A stretch of DNA of 64,000 bases from Streptomyces aurantiogriseus (GTDB taxonomy: Bacteria; Actinomycetota; Actinomycetes; Streptomycetales; Streptomycetaceae): contig NZ_BMSX01000003.1 in assembly GCF_014649375.1 (NCBI RefSeq), forward strand, positions 186,001 through 250,000, in the 5' to 3' direction. Numbering within the stretch: position 1 is the first letter of the stretch; the number at the start of each line of letters is the position of its first letter. The translations under genes and the position numbers were made by a program. The notes below the pieces were generated by a model that saw only the letters and a list, made by a program, of their open reading frames with translations, searched no databases and was not told the DNA's origin. Of the stretch, positions 27,671-35,282 are shown piece after piece.

Positions 27671-29610
27671 TGGCAACGATCACCGCACCCGCCCTACGTG
27701 TCACCGTCCCCGGCTTCCTGAAACACCGAGCCGTCCACAAGCTCCTCGCACTGGCCCTGGCCGCAGCGGTCCTCGTACCGATCGCCCACGCCCACTGGCC
27801 CGGCACCACATGGCCGGACGCCCTCACCATCGACCTCTCCGACCCCCTCACCCGCGTCAGCGACTGGATCATCGACAACCGGGACAGCCACCCCCTGTTC
27901 CTCTACTTCTTCGGCCACATCAGCAACGCCGTGGTCCTCTCGGTCCGCGCCGTCTACCTGGTCCTCCTCGGCCTGGGCTGGGCCGGCGTCACGGCGCTCG
28001 GCGCACTCGTCGCCTGGCGAGTCGCGGGACCGAGGCTCGCCGTCGGCACCGCCGTCGCCTTCCTCACCTGCGGCCTCCTCGGCATGTGGGTGCCGACCAT
28101 GCAGACGCTCGCCCTCATGGTGGTGGCCGTTCTCGCCTCCGTCGCCGTGGGCGCGCTCCTCGGTCTCGCCGCCGGCCTCTCCGACCGGATGGACCGAGCC
28201 CTGCGCCCGGTCCTGGACACCATGCAGGTCCTCCCGGCCTTCGCCTACCTCCTCCCCGTCGTCCTGGTCTTCGGCATCGGCGTCCCGGCGGCCGTCCTGG
28301 CCACCGTCGTCTACGCCGCCCCGCCCATGGCCCGCCTGACGTCACTGGGCCTGCGCGGTGCGGACAAGGAGGTCCTGGAGGCGGTGGAGTCACTGGGCGC
28401 CACCGCACGCCAACGTCTGCTGACCGCCCGTATCCCGCTGGCCCGCAAGGAACTCCTCCTCGGCCTCAACCAGACGATCATGATGGCGCTGTCGATGGCC
28501 GTCATCGCGTCGGTGATCGGCGGTGGCGGCCTCGGTGACCGCGTCTACCAGGCGCTGGCCTCGGTCGACGTGGGCGCGGCCCTCACGGCCGGCATCCCGA
28601 TCGTGCTGCTGGCGGTCGTCCTGGACCGGGTGACGGCGGCGGCGGGCCGCGGCACCGGCGAGTCCCGCCGCACCCGGGGGACGTACGCACTGCTCGCCGC
28701 CACCGCGGCCGTGGCCGTGCTCGGCCGGCTCACCGGCCGCCTCGACTGGCCCGAGACCTGGACCCTCGGCATCGCCGAGCCGGTCAACCGTGCCGTCGAC
28801 TGGATGACCGAGCACCTCTACTCCGGCGTCCCCGTCGTGGGCGGCACCGCCGACTGGGCGGCCCACTTCACCACCTGGGTGCTGGACCCCCTCCGCGACG
28901 GCCTGCAGTGGCTGCCCTGGTGGTCGGTCCTGCTCCTCGTCGCCGCGCTCGCGTGGCTGATCGGCACCTGGCGCACCGCGCTCACCGCCGTCCTCGCGAT
29001 GGCCGCGATCGGTGTGCTCGGTGTGTGGCAGCCGTCGCTCGACACCCTGTCCCAGGTGCTCGCGGCCGTGGCCGTCACCCTCGTCCTGGGCTTCGCGACC
29101 GGCGTCGCGGCGGCGCGCAACGAACGCTTCGAGCGGCTGCTCCGCCCCGTCCTGGACGTCTTCCAGACGATGCCGCAATTCGTGTACCTGATCCCGGTCG
29201 TCGCGCTGTTCGGCGTGGGCCGCGCCCCGGCGGTCGCCGCGGCCGTCGTCTACGCGCTGCCCGCCGTCGTCCGGATCACCACCCAGGGCCTGCGCCAGGT
29301 CGACGCGGCCGCCCTGGAGTCGGCGCGCTCGCTCGGCGCGACCGGCGGCCAGCAGCTGCGGCAGGTGCAACTCCCGCTCGCCCGCCCGGCGTTGCTGCTC
29401 GCCGTGAACCAGGGTGTGGTGCTCGTCCTCGCCGTCGTCATCATCGGCGGCCTGGTCGGTGGCGGCGCCCTCGGCTACGACGTCGTCTTCGGCCTCGCCC
29501 AGGGCGACCTCGCGACCGGTCTGGTGGCCGGCGCCGCGATCGTCTGCCTCGGCCTGATGCTCGACCGGGTGACCCAGCCGGCCGACCGGCGCGCGAAGAA
29601 GGGAGCGTGA
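27670..29610 (+). CDS. Glycine betaine/choline ABC importer, fused double permease
   Basis: A 646-aa protein, about twice the usual ~300-aa ProW/OpuAB length. It contains two complete permease halves, each with the transmembrane core and the cytoplasmic EAA-like loop: EAVESLGATARQRLLTARIP in the first half and ESARSLGATGGQQLRQVQLP in the second. Each half also has a DTMQVLPAFAYLLPVVLVFG or DVFQTMPQFVYLIPVVALFG segment. A hydrophilic linker at about 325-345 separates them. Such fusions supply both membrane subunits of the importer in one chain. It is coupled to the ATPase gene (1-bp overlap) and followed after 1 bp by the binding protein. Confidence 0.92.
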
Positions 29611-29611
29611 C

Positions 29612-30559
29612 ATGCGAGTGCGTATGACGGCTGCCGCAGCGGGCCTGGTACTGCTCACCGGCTGCGGCGCCGCCGACATGACCAAGCAGGCCTCGCCCTT
29701 CGCCAACGCGCAGGGCGCGAAGACGGTGACCCTGTCCGTGCAGTCCTGGGTGGGCGCGCAGGCGAACGTCGCCGTGGCGCAGTACATCCTGGAGCACGAG
29801 CTGGGCTACCGCGTGGACACCGTCCAGGTGGACGAGGTCCCCGCCTGGGACGCGCTCAGCCAGGGCCGCGTCGACGCCATCCTGGAGGACTGGGGGCACC
29901 CCGAGCAGGAGCAGCGCTACGTCGACGACAAGAAGACCATCGCGCGCGGCGGCGACCTCGGGGTCACCGGGCACATCGGCTGGTACGTCCCCACGTACTT
30001 CGCCCAGCAGCACCCCGACGTCACCGACTGGAAGAACCTCGACAAGTACGCGCCGCTGTTCCGTACCGCAGAGAGCGGCGGCAAGGGCCAGCTGATGGAC
30101 GGCTCCCCGTCGTACGTCACCAACGACAAGGCGCTGGTGAAGAACCTGAAGCTGGACTATCAGGTGGTGTTCGCCGGTTCGGAGGCCGCGCAGATCACGC
30201 AGATCAGGCAGTTCGCCAAGGAGAAGAAGCCCTTCCTGACGTACTGGTACGCCCCCCAGTGGCTGTTCAAGAAGGTCCCGATGACGGAGGTGAAGCTGCC
30301 CCCCTACAAGGAGGGCTGCGACGCCGACCCGGAGAAGGTGGCCTGCGGCTATCCGCACACCCCGCTGGAGAAGTACCTCAACGCGGACTTCGCGAGGACG
30401 GGCGGCAGGGCGGCGGCCTTCCTGAGGAAGTTCAAGTGGACCACCGAGGACCAGAACGAGGTCTCCCTGATGATCGCCGACCAGAAGCTCACCCCCGAGG
30501 AGGCGGCGAAGAAGTGGGTGGACAGCCACGAGTCGACGTGGCGGGCGTGGCTGTCGTAG
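29612..30559 (+). CDS. Glycine betaine/choline ABC importer, substrate-binding lipoprotein
   Basis: A 315-aa protein. The signal peptide ends in a lipobox, LVLLTGC (Cys ~19). The mature OpuAC/ProX-type domain contains VQSWVGAQANVAVAQYILEH, WDALSQGRVDAILEDWGHPE and a set of aromatic residues (Trp/Tyr: GHIGWYVPTYFA, TYWYAPQWLF) expected to form the cation-pi box that holds the trimethylammonium head group. It delivers ligand to the fused permease. Starts 1 bp after the permease stop and ends the betaine module. Confidence 0.92.
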   Translation: MRVRMTAAAAGLVLLTGCGAADMTKQASPFANAQGAKTVTLSVQSWVGAQANVAVAQYILEHELGYRVDTVQVDEVPAWDALSQGRVDAILEDWGHPEQEQRYVDDKKTIARGGDLGVTGHIGWYVPTYFAQQHPDVTDWKNLDKYAPLFRTAESGGKGQLMDGSPSYVTNDKALVKNLKLDYQVVFAGSEAAQITQIRQFAKEKKPFLTYWYAPQWLFKKVPMTEVKLPPYKEGCDADPEKVACGYPHTPLEKYLNADFARTGGRAAAFLRKFKWTTEDQNEVSLMIADQKLTPEEAAKKWVDSHESTWRAWLS

Positions 30560-30577
30560 ATCCCCCTGTCCCTGTCC

Positions 30578-31312
30578 TTACCCCTGCCCCTGTTCCTGCC
30601 TCAGGCGTGCGGCGATCTCCTTGGCCGCCGCCGTCGCCCGCCGTTGCAGCCCCGGACCGAAGGTGACGCGGGTGGCCCCGAGTCCGCCGAGCTCGGCGGG
30701 CGTCGGGCCCTCGCCGACCTTCGCGGAGACGTTGAGGGGTCCCTGGATCCCGGACCGCAGTAACGGCAGTACGGCGACCGGGGCGCCGATCGGGTACACA
30801 CAGTCGGCGCCGGCGGCGACGTACAGCGCGGCCCGCTCGATGGCCCGTGCGGGGTCGGTGACGCCCTGGGCGAAGGTGTCGATGCGCGCGTTGACGAAGA
30901 GCCGGTCGGCGGCCGCAGACCGCACCTCGGCGAGCCAGTCGGCGTGGGCCCGCGGGTCCTTGAGGACACCCCCGTTGGAGTCCTCGAGGTTGCAGCCCAC
31001 GGCTCCCGCCTCCAGCAGCCGCTCGACCAGCTCCTTCGGCGGCAGGCCGTAGCCGTCCTCGACGTCCGCGGACACCGGCACGTCCACGGACCGCGCGATC
31101 CGCGCGACCGCCGCGAACATCTCCTCCGCCGGGGTCCGGCCGTCCGCGTACCCGAGCGAGGCCGCGACTCCGGCGCTCGGCGTGGCCAGTGCGGGGAAAC
31201 CGGCGTCGGCGAAGGCGCGGGCACTGGCCGCGTCCCAGGGGCCGGGCAGGACCAGGGGCTCCTCGGGGGAGGGCCGGCGGTGGAGGCGGCGGAACGTCTC
31301 GACCCCGCTCAC
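30578..31312 (-). CDS. Isocitrate lyase/PEP mutase superfamily protein
   Basis: A 244-aa alpha/beta-barrel of the PEP mutase/isocitrate lyase superfamily. Typical segments are LVLPGPWDAASARAFADAGF, the Mg-binding VPVSADVEDGYG (Asp-Glu-Asp) and GCNLEDSNGG, and FVNARIDTFAQG with the Arg. The KxxCGH motif of true isocitrate lyases is absent and the protein is half their size, so it is probably a carboxyPEP-mutase-like C-C lyase or hydrolase of unknown substrate. The start is GTG 31312, overlapping the stop of the upstream AhpD-like gene by 4 bp, so it is the third gene of a three-gene operon reading away from the MocR gene. Confidence 0.85.
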   Translation of the reverse strand: MSGVETFRRLHRRPSPEEPLVLPGPWDAASARAFADAGFPALATPSAGVAASLGYADGRTPAEEMFAAVARIARSVDVPVSADVEDGYGLPPKELVERLLEAGAVGCNLEDSNGGVLKDPRAHADWLAEVRSAAADRLFVNARIDTFAQGVTDPARAIERAALYVAAGADCVYPIGAPVAVLPLLRSGIQGPLNVSAKVGEGPTPAELGGLGATRVTFGPGLQRRATAAAKEIAARLRQEQGQG

Positions 31313-31755
31313 GGCGTGTACTCCCCGGGCGCGACGCGGCGGCCGACCATCACCCGGTTCCAGTTGTTGATGGCGACGACCAGACCGATGAGGTGGGCGA
31401 GTCGCGTGTCGTCGAAGTGCGCGGCGGCCCGCTCGTACACCTCGTCGGGCACGAAGCCGTCCGTGAGGACCGTGACCGCCTCCGTCAGCGCGAGCGCCGC
31501 CCGTTCCCGCTCGTCGTAGACGTCCCCGGCCTCCTCCCAGGCGTCGAGCAGGTCCAGCTGCTTCTCGCTCACCCCGTGCTCGCGGGCGAGGGCGAGGTGC
31601 ATGTCGAGGCAGAAGGCGCAGTGGTTGAGCTGCGAGGCACGGATCACGACCAGTTCGGCGAGCGCGGGGTCGCCGAGCCCCTTCTTCGCGACCGCGCTGA
31701 GGCGGGACATGGCCTGTCCGACTTCCTGGTCCAGGAGCTTCGTACGAGCCGTCAC
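31309..31755 (-). CDS. Carboxymuconolactone decarboxylase/AhpD-family protein (copy 1)
   Basis: A 148-aa all-helical protein with the redox motif in IRASQLNHCAFCLDMHLA (Cys-x-x-Cys plus His), the thiol and proton-relay site of AhpD-type alkylhydroperoxidases. The conserved C-terminal LTEAVTVLTDGFVPDEVYER follows. The start is GTG 31755, overlapping the stop of copy 2 by 4 bp. Compared with copy 2 the proteins are clearly diverged, but 71 bp (31412-31482) are identical to 31867-31937, which suggests gene conversion. It may reduce peroxides or act as a small-molecule decarboxylase. Confidence 0.88.
   Translation of the reverse strand: MTARTKLLDQEVGQAMSRLSAVAKKGLGDPALAELVVIRASQLNHCAFCLDMHLALAREHGVSEKQLDLLDAWEEAGDVYDERERAALALTEAVTVLTDGFVPDEVYERAAAHFDDTRLAHLIGLVVAINNWNRVMVGRRVAPGEYTP
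31412..31482. repeat. 71-bp identical tract, copy A (shared with 31867-31937)
   Basis: This segment is base-for-base identical to 31867-31937 in the neighbouring paralogue, while flanking protein sequence is only roughly half identical. Synonymous positions are identical too, which indicates recent sequence transfer between the two genes. Confidence 0.85.
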
Positions 31756-32270
31756 CCGAAGTCCCCCACCTGGTAGTGGCCCGGCACCGCGCGCGTGGTC
31801 ACCCCGAACCGGTTCCACGCGTTGATCACCGTGATCGTGGCGATGAGCTGGGCCAGCTCGGCCTCCTCGAAGTGCGCGGCGGCCCGCTCGTACACCTCGT
31901 CGGGCACGAAGCCGTCCGTGAGGACCGTGACCGCCTCGGTCAGCTCGATCGCCGCGAGTTCCTTCTCCGTGTAGAAGTGCTTCGACTCCTCCCAGGCGGC
32001 CAGCTGCACGATGCGCTGGACGCTCTCACCCGCCGCGAGTGCGTCCTTGGTGTGCATGTCGAGACAGAAGGCGCAGTGGTTGAGCTGGGAGGCGCGCAGC
32101 CGTACCAGCTCCACCAGCGTGGGGTCGAGGCCCTGCTGGGCGGCCGCGTCCAGGCGGACCATCGTCTTGTAGACCTCGGGGGCGTGCTTGGCCCAGCGCA
32201 TCCGGGCCGGTTGTTCGGGGGCGTACTCAGGGGTCGTCACGGTCGTCGTGCTGTCGTCGCCGTTCGTCAT
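31752..32270 (-). CDS. Carboxymuconolactone decarboxylase/AhpD-family protein (copy 2)
   Basis: A 172-aa protein with the same CxxC...H motif (LRASQLNHCAFCLDMHTKDA) and the conserved LTEAVTVLTDGFVPDEVYER block. It has a ~25-residue polar N-terminal extension (Thr/Asp-rich) absent from copy 1. ATG 32270 is preceded by a short GAGGAC site. The divergent MocR gene starts 47 bp away, so both likely share a control region and MocR is the probable regulator. It heads the operon copy 2, copy 1, PEP-mutase-like, each joined by a GTGA overlap. Confidence 0.88.
   Translation of the reverse strand: MTNGDDSTTTVTTPEYAPEQPARMRWAKHAPEVYKTMVRLDAAAQQGLDPTLVELVRLRASQLNHCAFCLDMHTKDALAAGESVQRIVQLAAWEESKHFYTEKELAAIELTEAVTVLTDGFVPDEVYERAAAHFEEAELAQLIATITVINAWNRFGVTTRAVPGHYQVGDFG
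31867..31937. repeat. 71-bp identical tract, copy B
   Basis: Partner of 31412-31482. It encodes the C-terminal VLTDGFVPDEVYERAAAHF region of AhpD-like copy 2. Confidence 0.85.
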
Positions 32271-32317
32271 GTCCTCGACCCTAGGAGGAAGGCAGCCCAC
32301 GGGTATGGTCCATTTCC

Positions 32318-33730
32318 ATGGCGAAATCCTGGGCAACTTTCGGTGTCGACCTGCATCTGGAACCGACCGGTGGCGGCCTGCGCCGCGGGCTGACCGACGC
32401 CCTGCGCGAGGCCGTCCGCACCGGCCGCCTGGCCCCCGGCACCCGGCTGCCCTCCTCCCGCTCCCTCGCCGCCGACCTGGGCATCGCCCGCAACACGGTC
32501 GCCGAGGCCTACGCCGACCTCGTCGCCGAGGGCTGGCTCACCGCCCGCCAGGGCTCGGGCACACGGGTCGCCACGGGGGTCCCGGCCACGTCCTTCGGGC
32601 AGTGGACGGCGCCGCCGCCGGGCGCGGTCCCCGGCCTCCGTGAACCCGACCAGCCCGCCTTCGACCTGCGCCCCGGCATGCCCGACCTCGCCTCCTTCCC
32701 GCGCACGGAGTGGCTCAGGGCCGCCCGCCGCGCCCTGACCTCGGCCCCGTACCACGCGTTCGGCTACGGCGACCCCCGCGGCCGTATCGAACTGCGCACC
32801 GCGCTCGCCGGCTACCTCGCCCGGGCGCGGGGCGTGCGCACCGACCCCGGCCGCGTCCTGGTGTGCGCGGGCATCTCCCACGGCCTGAAGATCCTCGGCA
32901 CGGTGCTGCGGGCGCGCGGGGTGCGCACGGTCGCCGTCGAGTCGTACGGACTCGACATTCACCGCAGGCTGCTGGAGGCGGCCGGTCTGCGCACCGAGCC
33001 CCTGGCGTTCGACGAACTGGGCACCGACCCCGAGGGGTTGGGGGACGTGGGCGCCGTGCTGCTCACCCCCGCCCACCAGTTCCCGATGGGCATGCCGCTG
33101 CACCGCGACCGGCGGGCGGCCGTCGTGGAGTGGGCGCGGCGCACCGGCGGCCTGGTCCTGGAGGACGACTACGACGGCGAGTTCCGCTACGACCGCCAGC
33201 CCGTCGGCGCCCTCCAGGGCCTGGACCCCGACCACGTCGTCCACCTGGGCACCGCGAGCAAGTCCCTGGCCCCCGGCCTGCGGCTGGCCTGGACGGTGCT
33301 GCCGCCCGCCCTGGTGCGGGAGGCCGCGGCGGCGAAGGGCGGCATCGACACCTGCGGGGTGCTGGACCAGCTGACGCTCGCGGAGTTCATCACCTCGGGC
33401 GCCTACGACCGTCACATCCGCGCGGCCCGCCTGCGCTACCGGCGCCGCCGGGACGCCCTGGTGGCCGAGCTGGCCCGGCGGGCTCCCTCGGTCCGGGCCA
33501 CCGGCATCGCGGCCGGCCTGCACGTGGTCCTCCGGCTGCCGCCGGGCACCGAACAGGCGGCGCTGCGGGCGGCGGCCTGGCAGGGGCTGGCGGTGGACGG
33601 GCTGCACCGCCACCGGCACCCCGACGCGACCGCCGAGCCGTGCGACGCGCTGGTGGTGGGGTACGCGACCCCGCCGGACCACGCCTGGGCGGGGACGCTG
33701 GACGCGTTGTGCGCGGTGCTGCCCGAATAA
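32318..33730 (+). CDS. MocR/PdxR-type GntR regulator with aminotransferase domain
   Basis: A 470-aa protein. Residues ~18-85 form the GntR winged helix (LTDALREAVRTGRLAPGTRL, then SRSLAADLGIARNTVAEAYA). The remaining ~360 residues form a fold-type I aminotransferase-like domain with LEDDYDGEFRYDRQPV (PLP-ring Asp) and the PLP lysine in LGTASKSLAPGLRLAW. MocR proteins sense PLP or PLP adducts. The intergenic stretch before the ATG contains ATGGTCCAT and CCATGG dyads that could be its site. A TATGGT hexamer at 32304-32309 would give a leaderless mRNA. It is flanked on both sides by AhpD-family genes, the likely targets. Confidence 0.9.
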   Translation: MAKSWATFGVDLHLEPTGGGLRRGLTDALREAVRTGRLAPGTRLPSSRSLAADLGIARNTVAEAYADLVAEGWLTARQGSGTRVATGVPATSFGQWTAPPPGAVPGLREPDQPAFDLRPGMPDLASFPRTEWLRAARRALTSAPYHAFGYGDPRGRIELRTALAGYLARARGVRTDPGRVLVCAGISHGLKILGTVLRARGVRTVAVESYGLDIHRRLLEAAGLRTEPLAFDELGTDPEGLGDVGAVLLTPAHQFPMGMPLHRDRRAAVVEWARRTGGLVLEDDYDGEFRYDRQPVGALQGLDPDHVVHLGTASKSLAPGLRLAWTVLPPALVREAAAAKGGIDTCGVLDQLTLAEFITSGAYDRHIRAARLRYRRRRDALVAELARRAPSVRATGIAAGLHVVLRLPPGTEQAALRAAAWQGLAVDGLHRHRHPDATAEPCDALVVGYATPPDHAWAGTLDALCAVLPE

Positions 33731-33791
33731 TCGCACCGTGAATCGGGGGTTCTTGTTTCCGGAAATCCGATACTGCGGTTAGAGTCACCCC

Positions 33792-34283
33792 ATGAGCACT
33801 AGTGATTCCATATCCCGCGTCGCCCTGAAGAAAATCACCCCCGACGTGTCGGCGGCGATGGGTTCCCTGCATGGCGCCGCCGTTTCCGCCGCCCAGGACG
33901 CCAAGGTCGAACCGGAAATCCTGGAACTGATCAGGATCCGTGCCTCGCAGATCAACGGCTGCGCGTTCTGCCTCGACATGCACACCAAGGACGCCCGCGC
34001 CCAGGGCGAGACCGAGCAGCGCGTCTACGCGCTGAACGCCTGGCGGGAGACCCCCTTCTTCACCGAACGGGAGCGCGCCGCACTGGCGTTGACCGAGGCG
34101 GTCACCCTGGTGCACGACGGTCACGTCCCGAACGCGGTGTACGCCGAGGCCGCGGAGGTCTTCGACGAGGAGCAGATCGCGGCACTGATCTGGGCGGCCA
34201 CCGTCATCAACGCCTACAACCGGATCGCCATCGCGACCCGCATGGTTCCGGGGGCTTATCAGCCCGCTCAGAAGAAGAGCTGA
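33792..34283 (+). CDS. Carboxymuconolactone decarboxylase/AhpD-family protein (copy 3)
   Basis: A 163-aa protein. Motif IRASQINGCAFCLDMHTKDA has the CxxC...H redox site. LTEAVTLVHDGHVPNAVYAE parallels the other two copies but is more diverged. The N-terminus (STSDSISRVALKKI) and the first 40 codons are less G+C-rich than the surroundings. It lies 61 bp after mocR on the same strand and ends at a strong bidirectional terminator. Probably co-regulated with copies 1 and 2. Confidence 0.88.
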   Translation: MSTSDSISRVALKKITPDVSAAMGSLHGAAVSAAQDAKVEPEILELIRIRASQINGCAFCLDMHTKDARAQGETEQRVYALNAWRETPFFTERERAALALTEAVTLVHDGHVPNAVYAEAAEVFDEEQIAALIWAATVINAYNRIAIATRMVPGAYQPAQKKS

Positions 34284-34335
34284 ACGAAGAACTCGACGCA
34301 GCGCCGCACCATTAACTGAATCAGGGCAGCGGAAA

Positions 34336-34381
34336 ATGCGCCGGGTCGAATCGAAGTCGTATCGAATTCGATCCGGCGCAT
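34336..34381. terminator. Bidirectional terminator
   Basis: A 16-bp stem (34336-34351 with 34366-34381, one G-T wobble) and a 14-nt loop, preceded by AAAA and followed by CTTTC, sits between the convergent AhpD-like copy 3 and the PABA operon. It can end transcripts from both sides. Confidence 0.8.
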
Positions 34382-34386
34382 CTTTC

Positions 34387-34475
34387 TGTGCGGAAACCGA
34401 TGGGTCCGGCACGGAAACATGGTCCGGTGCGGAAACATGGGTCCGGTACGGAAACATGGGTCCGGTACGGAAACT
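34387..34475. repeat. 18-19-bp tandem repeat array at the 3' end of the PABA operon
   Basis: Four tandem units GGGTCCGGYACGGAAACAT (34402-34420, 34421-34438 one base shorter, 34439-34457, 34458-34475) follow a partial fifth unit TGCGGAAACC (about 34387-34401). The last unit runs into the minus-strand stop codon of the pabC-like gene (34475-34477). There is no gene in 34284-34474. Confidence 0.85.
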
Positions 34476-35269
34476 CAGTGGGCCGGCAGCGGCTCTGCCA
34501 GATCGTCCAGCCACTGCCGCCATTCCGGGGCGCGCACCGCCGGCCCCGCCGCCATCGGCCGTCCCGTCCACTCCGTCACCGGCCGGATGCCGTGCAGCGC
34601 GTTGACCAGCCACACCTCACGGCCGTCCAGCTCGGCCACCGTCCGTTCCCGGTGGGCGACGCGGATGCCGTGGTGCCGGGCCCGCTCCTCGATGAGGCCG
34701 AGGGTCACGCCGGGCAGGACGGGCAGCCGCGGCGAGGGCAGGCACAGGGTGTCCTCCTCCCACCACAGCACGCTGGCGGTGGTCGCCTCCAGCACCGCGC
34801 CGGAGGCCGCGATCAGCACCGCCTCCTCCGCCCCCGCACCGGACGCCCGCCGCCGCACCCGGGCCAGGGCCTCCAGGTCCGGTCCCTTGCGGCGCGGGAC
34901 GGTGCGCGGATCGGACTGCCCCGCCGCCCAGACCCGGATCCCGGTGCCGAGCGGGGGCGCGGGCCGCAGCAGCAGCCGCAGCTCCAGGGAGCCGGCCGCC
35001 AGTTCCACCCGCGGGAACCACTCGCCCGTGCGCGGCAGCGCGTCCGTCATGTCCCGCCAGAACTCCACGAGCCGGCGCGGCGACGGCCCGCCGCACTCGC
35101 CGCAGGCCCGCGCGAAGCGCTCCCGGTGCCGGTCGAGACCCCGCACCCGGCCGTCGCGCACCAGCCACGAGTCCGCCACGAGCAATCGCCCGCCGGCCCC
35201 CGCACCGGACGCCAGGCCCCGGCCGGGCGTCCACGCCAACAGTTCCTCCACCGTCCCCGGTTGTGCCAC
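34475..35269 (-). CDS. PabC-like class IV aminotransferase (aminodeoxychorismate lyase)
   Basis: A 264-aa protein of PLP fold-type IV (BCAT/D-AAT/ADC lyase). A Lys in VPRRKGPDLEALARVRR fits the PLP lysine position, followed by GAEEAVLIAASGAVLEATTA (the E-x-T/S-T cofactor loop) and LPVLPGVTLGLIEERARHHG. With the fused PabAB upstream in the same operon, the likely reaction is 4-amino-4-deoxychorismate giving p-aminobenzoate + pyruvate. A D-amino-acid transaminase cannot be excluded from sequence. GTG 35269 follows AAAGGA at ~7 nt. It is the last gene of the operon, 13 bp after the monooxygenase gene. Confidence 0.82.
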   Translation of the reverse strand: MAQPGTVEELLAWTPGRGLASGAGAGGRLLVADSWLVRDGRVRGLDRHRERFARACGECGGPSPRRLVEFWRDMTDALPRTGEWFPRVELAAGSLELRLLLRPAPPLGTGIRVWAAGQSDPRTVPRRKGPDLEALARVRRRASGAGAEEAVLIAASGAVLEATTASVLWWEEDTLCLPSPRLPVLPGVTLGLIEERARHHGIRVAHRERTVAELDGREVWLVNALHGIRPVTEWTGRPMAAGPAVRAPEWRQWLDDLAEPLPAH

Positions 35270-35282
35270 CGACGTTCCTTTC

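Noticed and set aside
28390..29787. 465-codon minus-strand frame opposite the betaine permease
   Set aside because: Shadow of the double permease; no recognisable motifs.
30578..31312. True isocitrate lyase (aceA)
   Set aside because: It is about half the length and lacks the KxxCGH catalytic motif; only the superfamily can be assigned.
34387..34475. CRISPR array
   Set aside because: Units are directly adjacent without unique spacers and there are no cas genes, so this is a simple tandem repeat. The same applies to 44823-44907.
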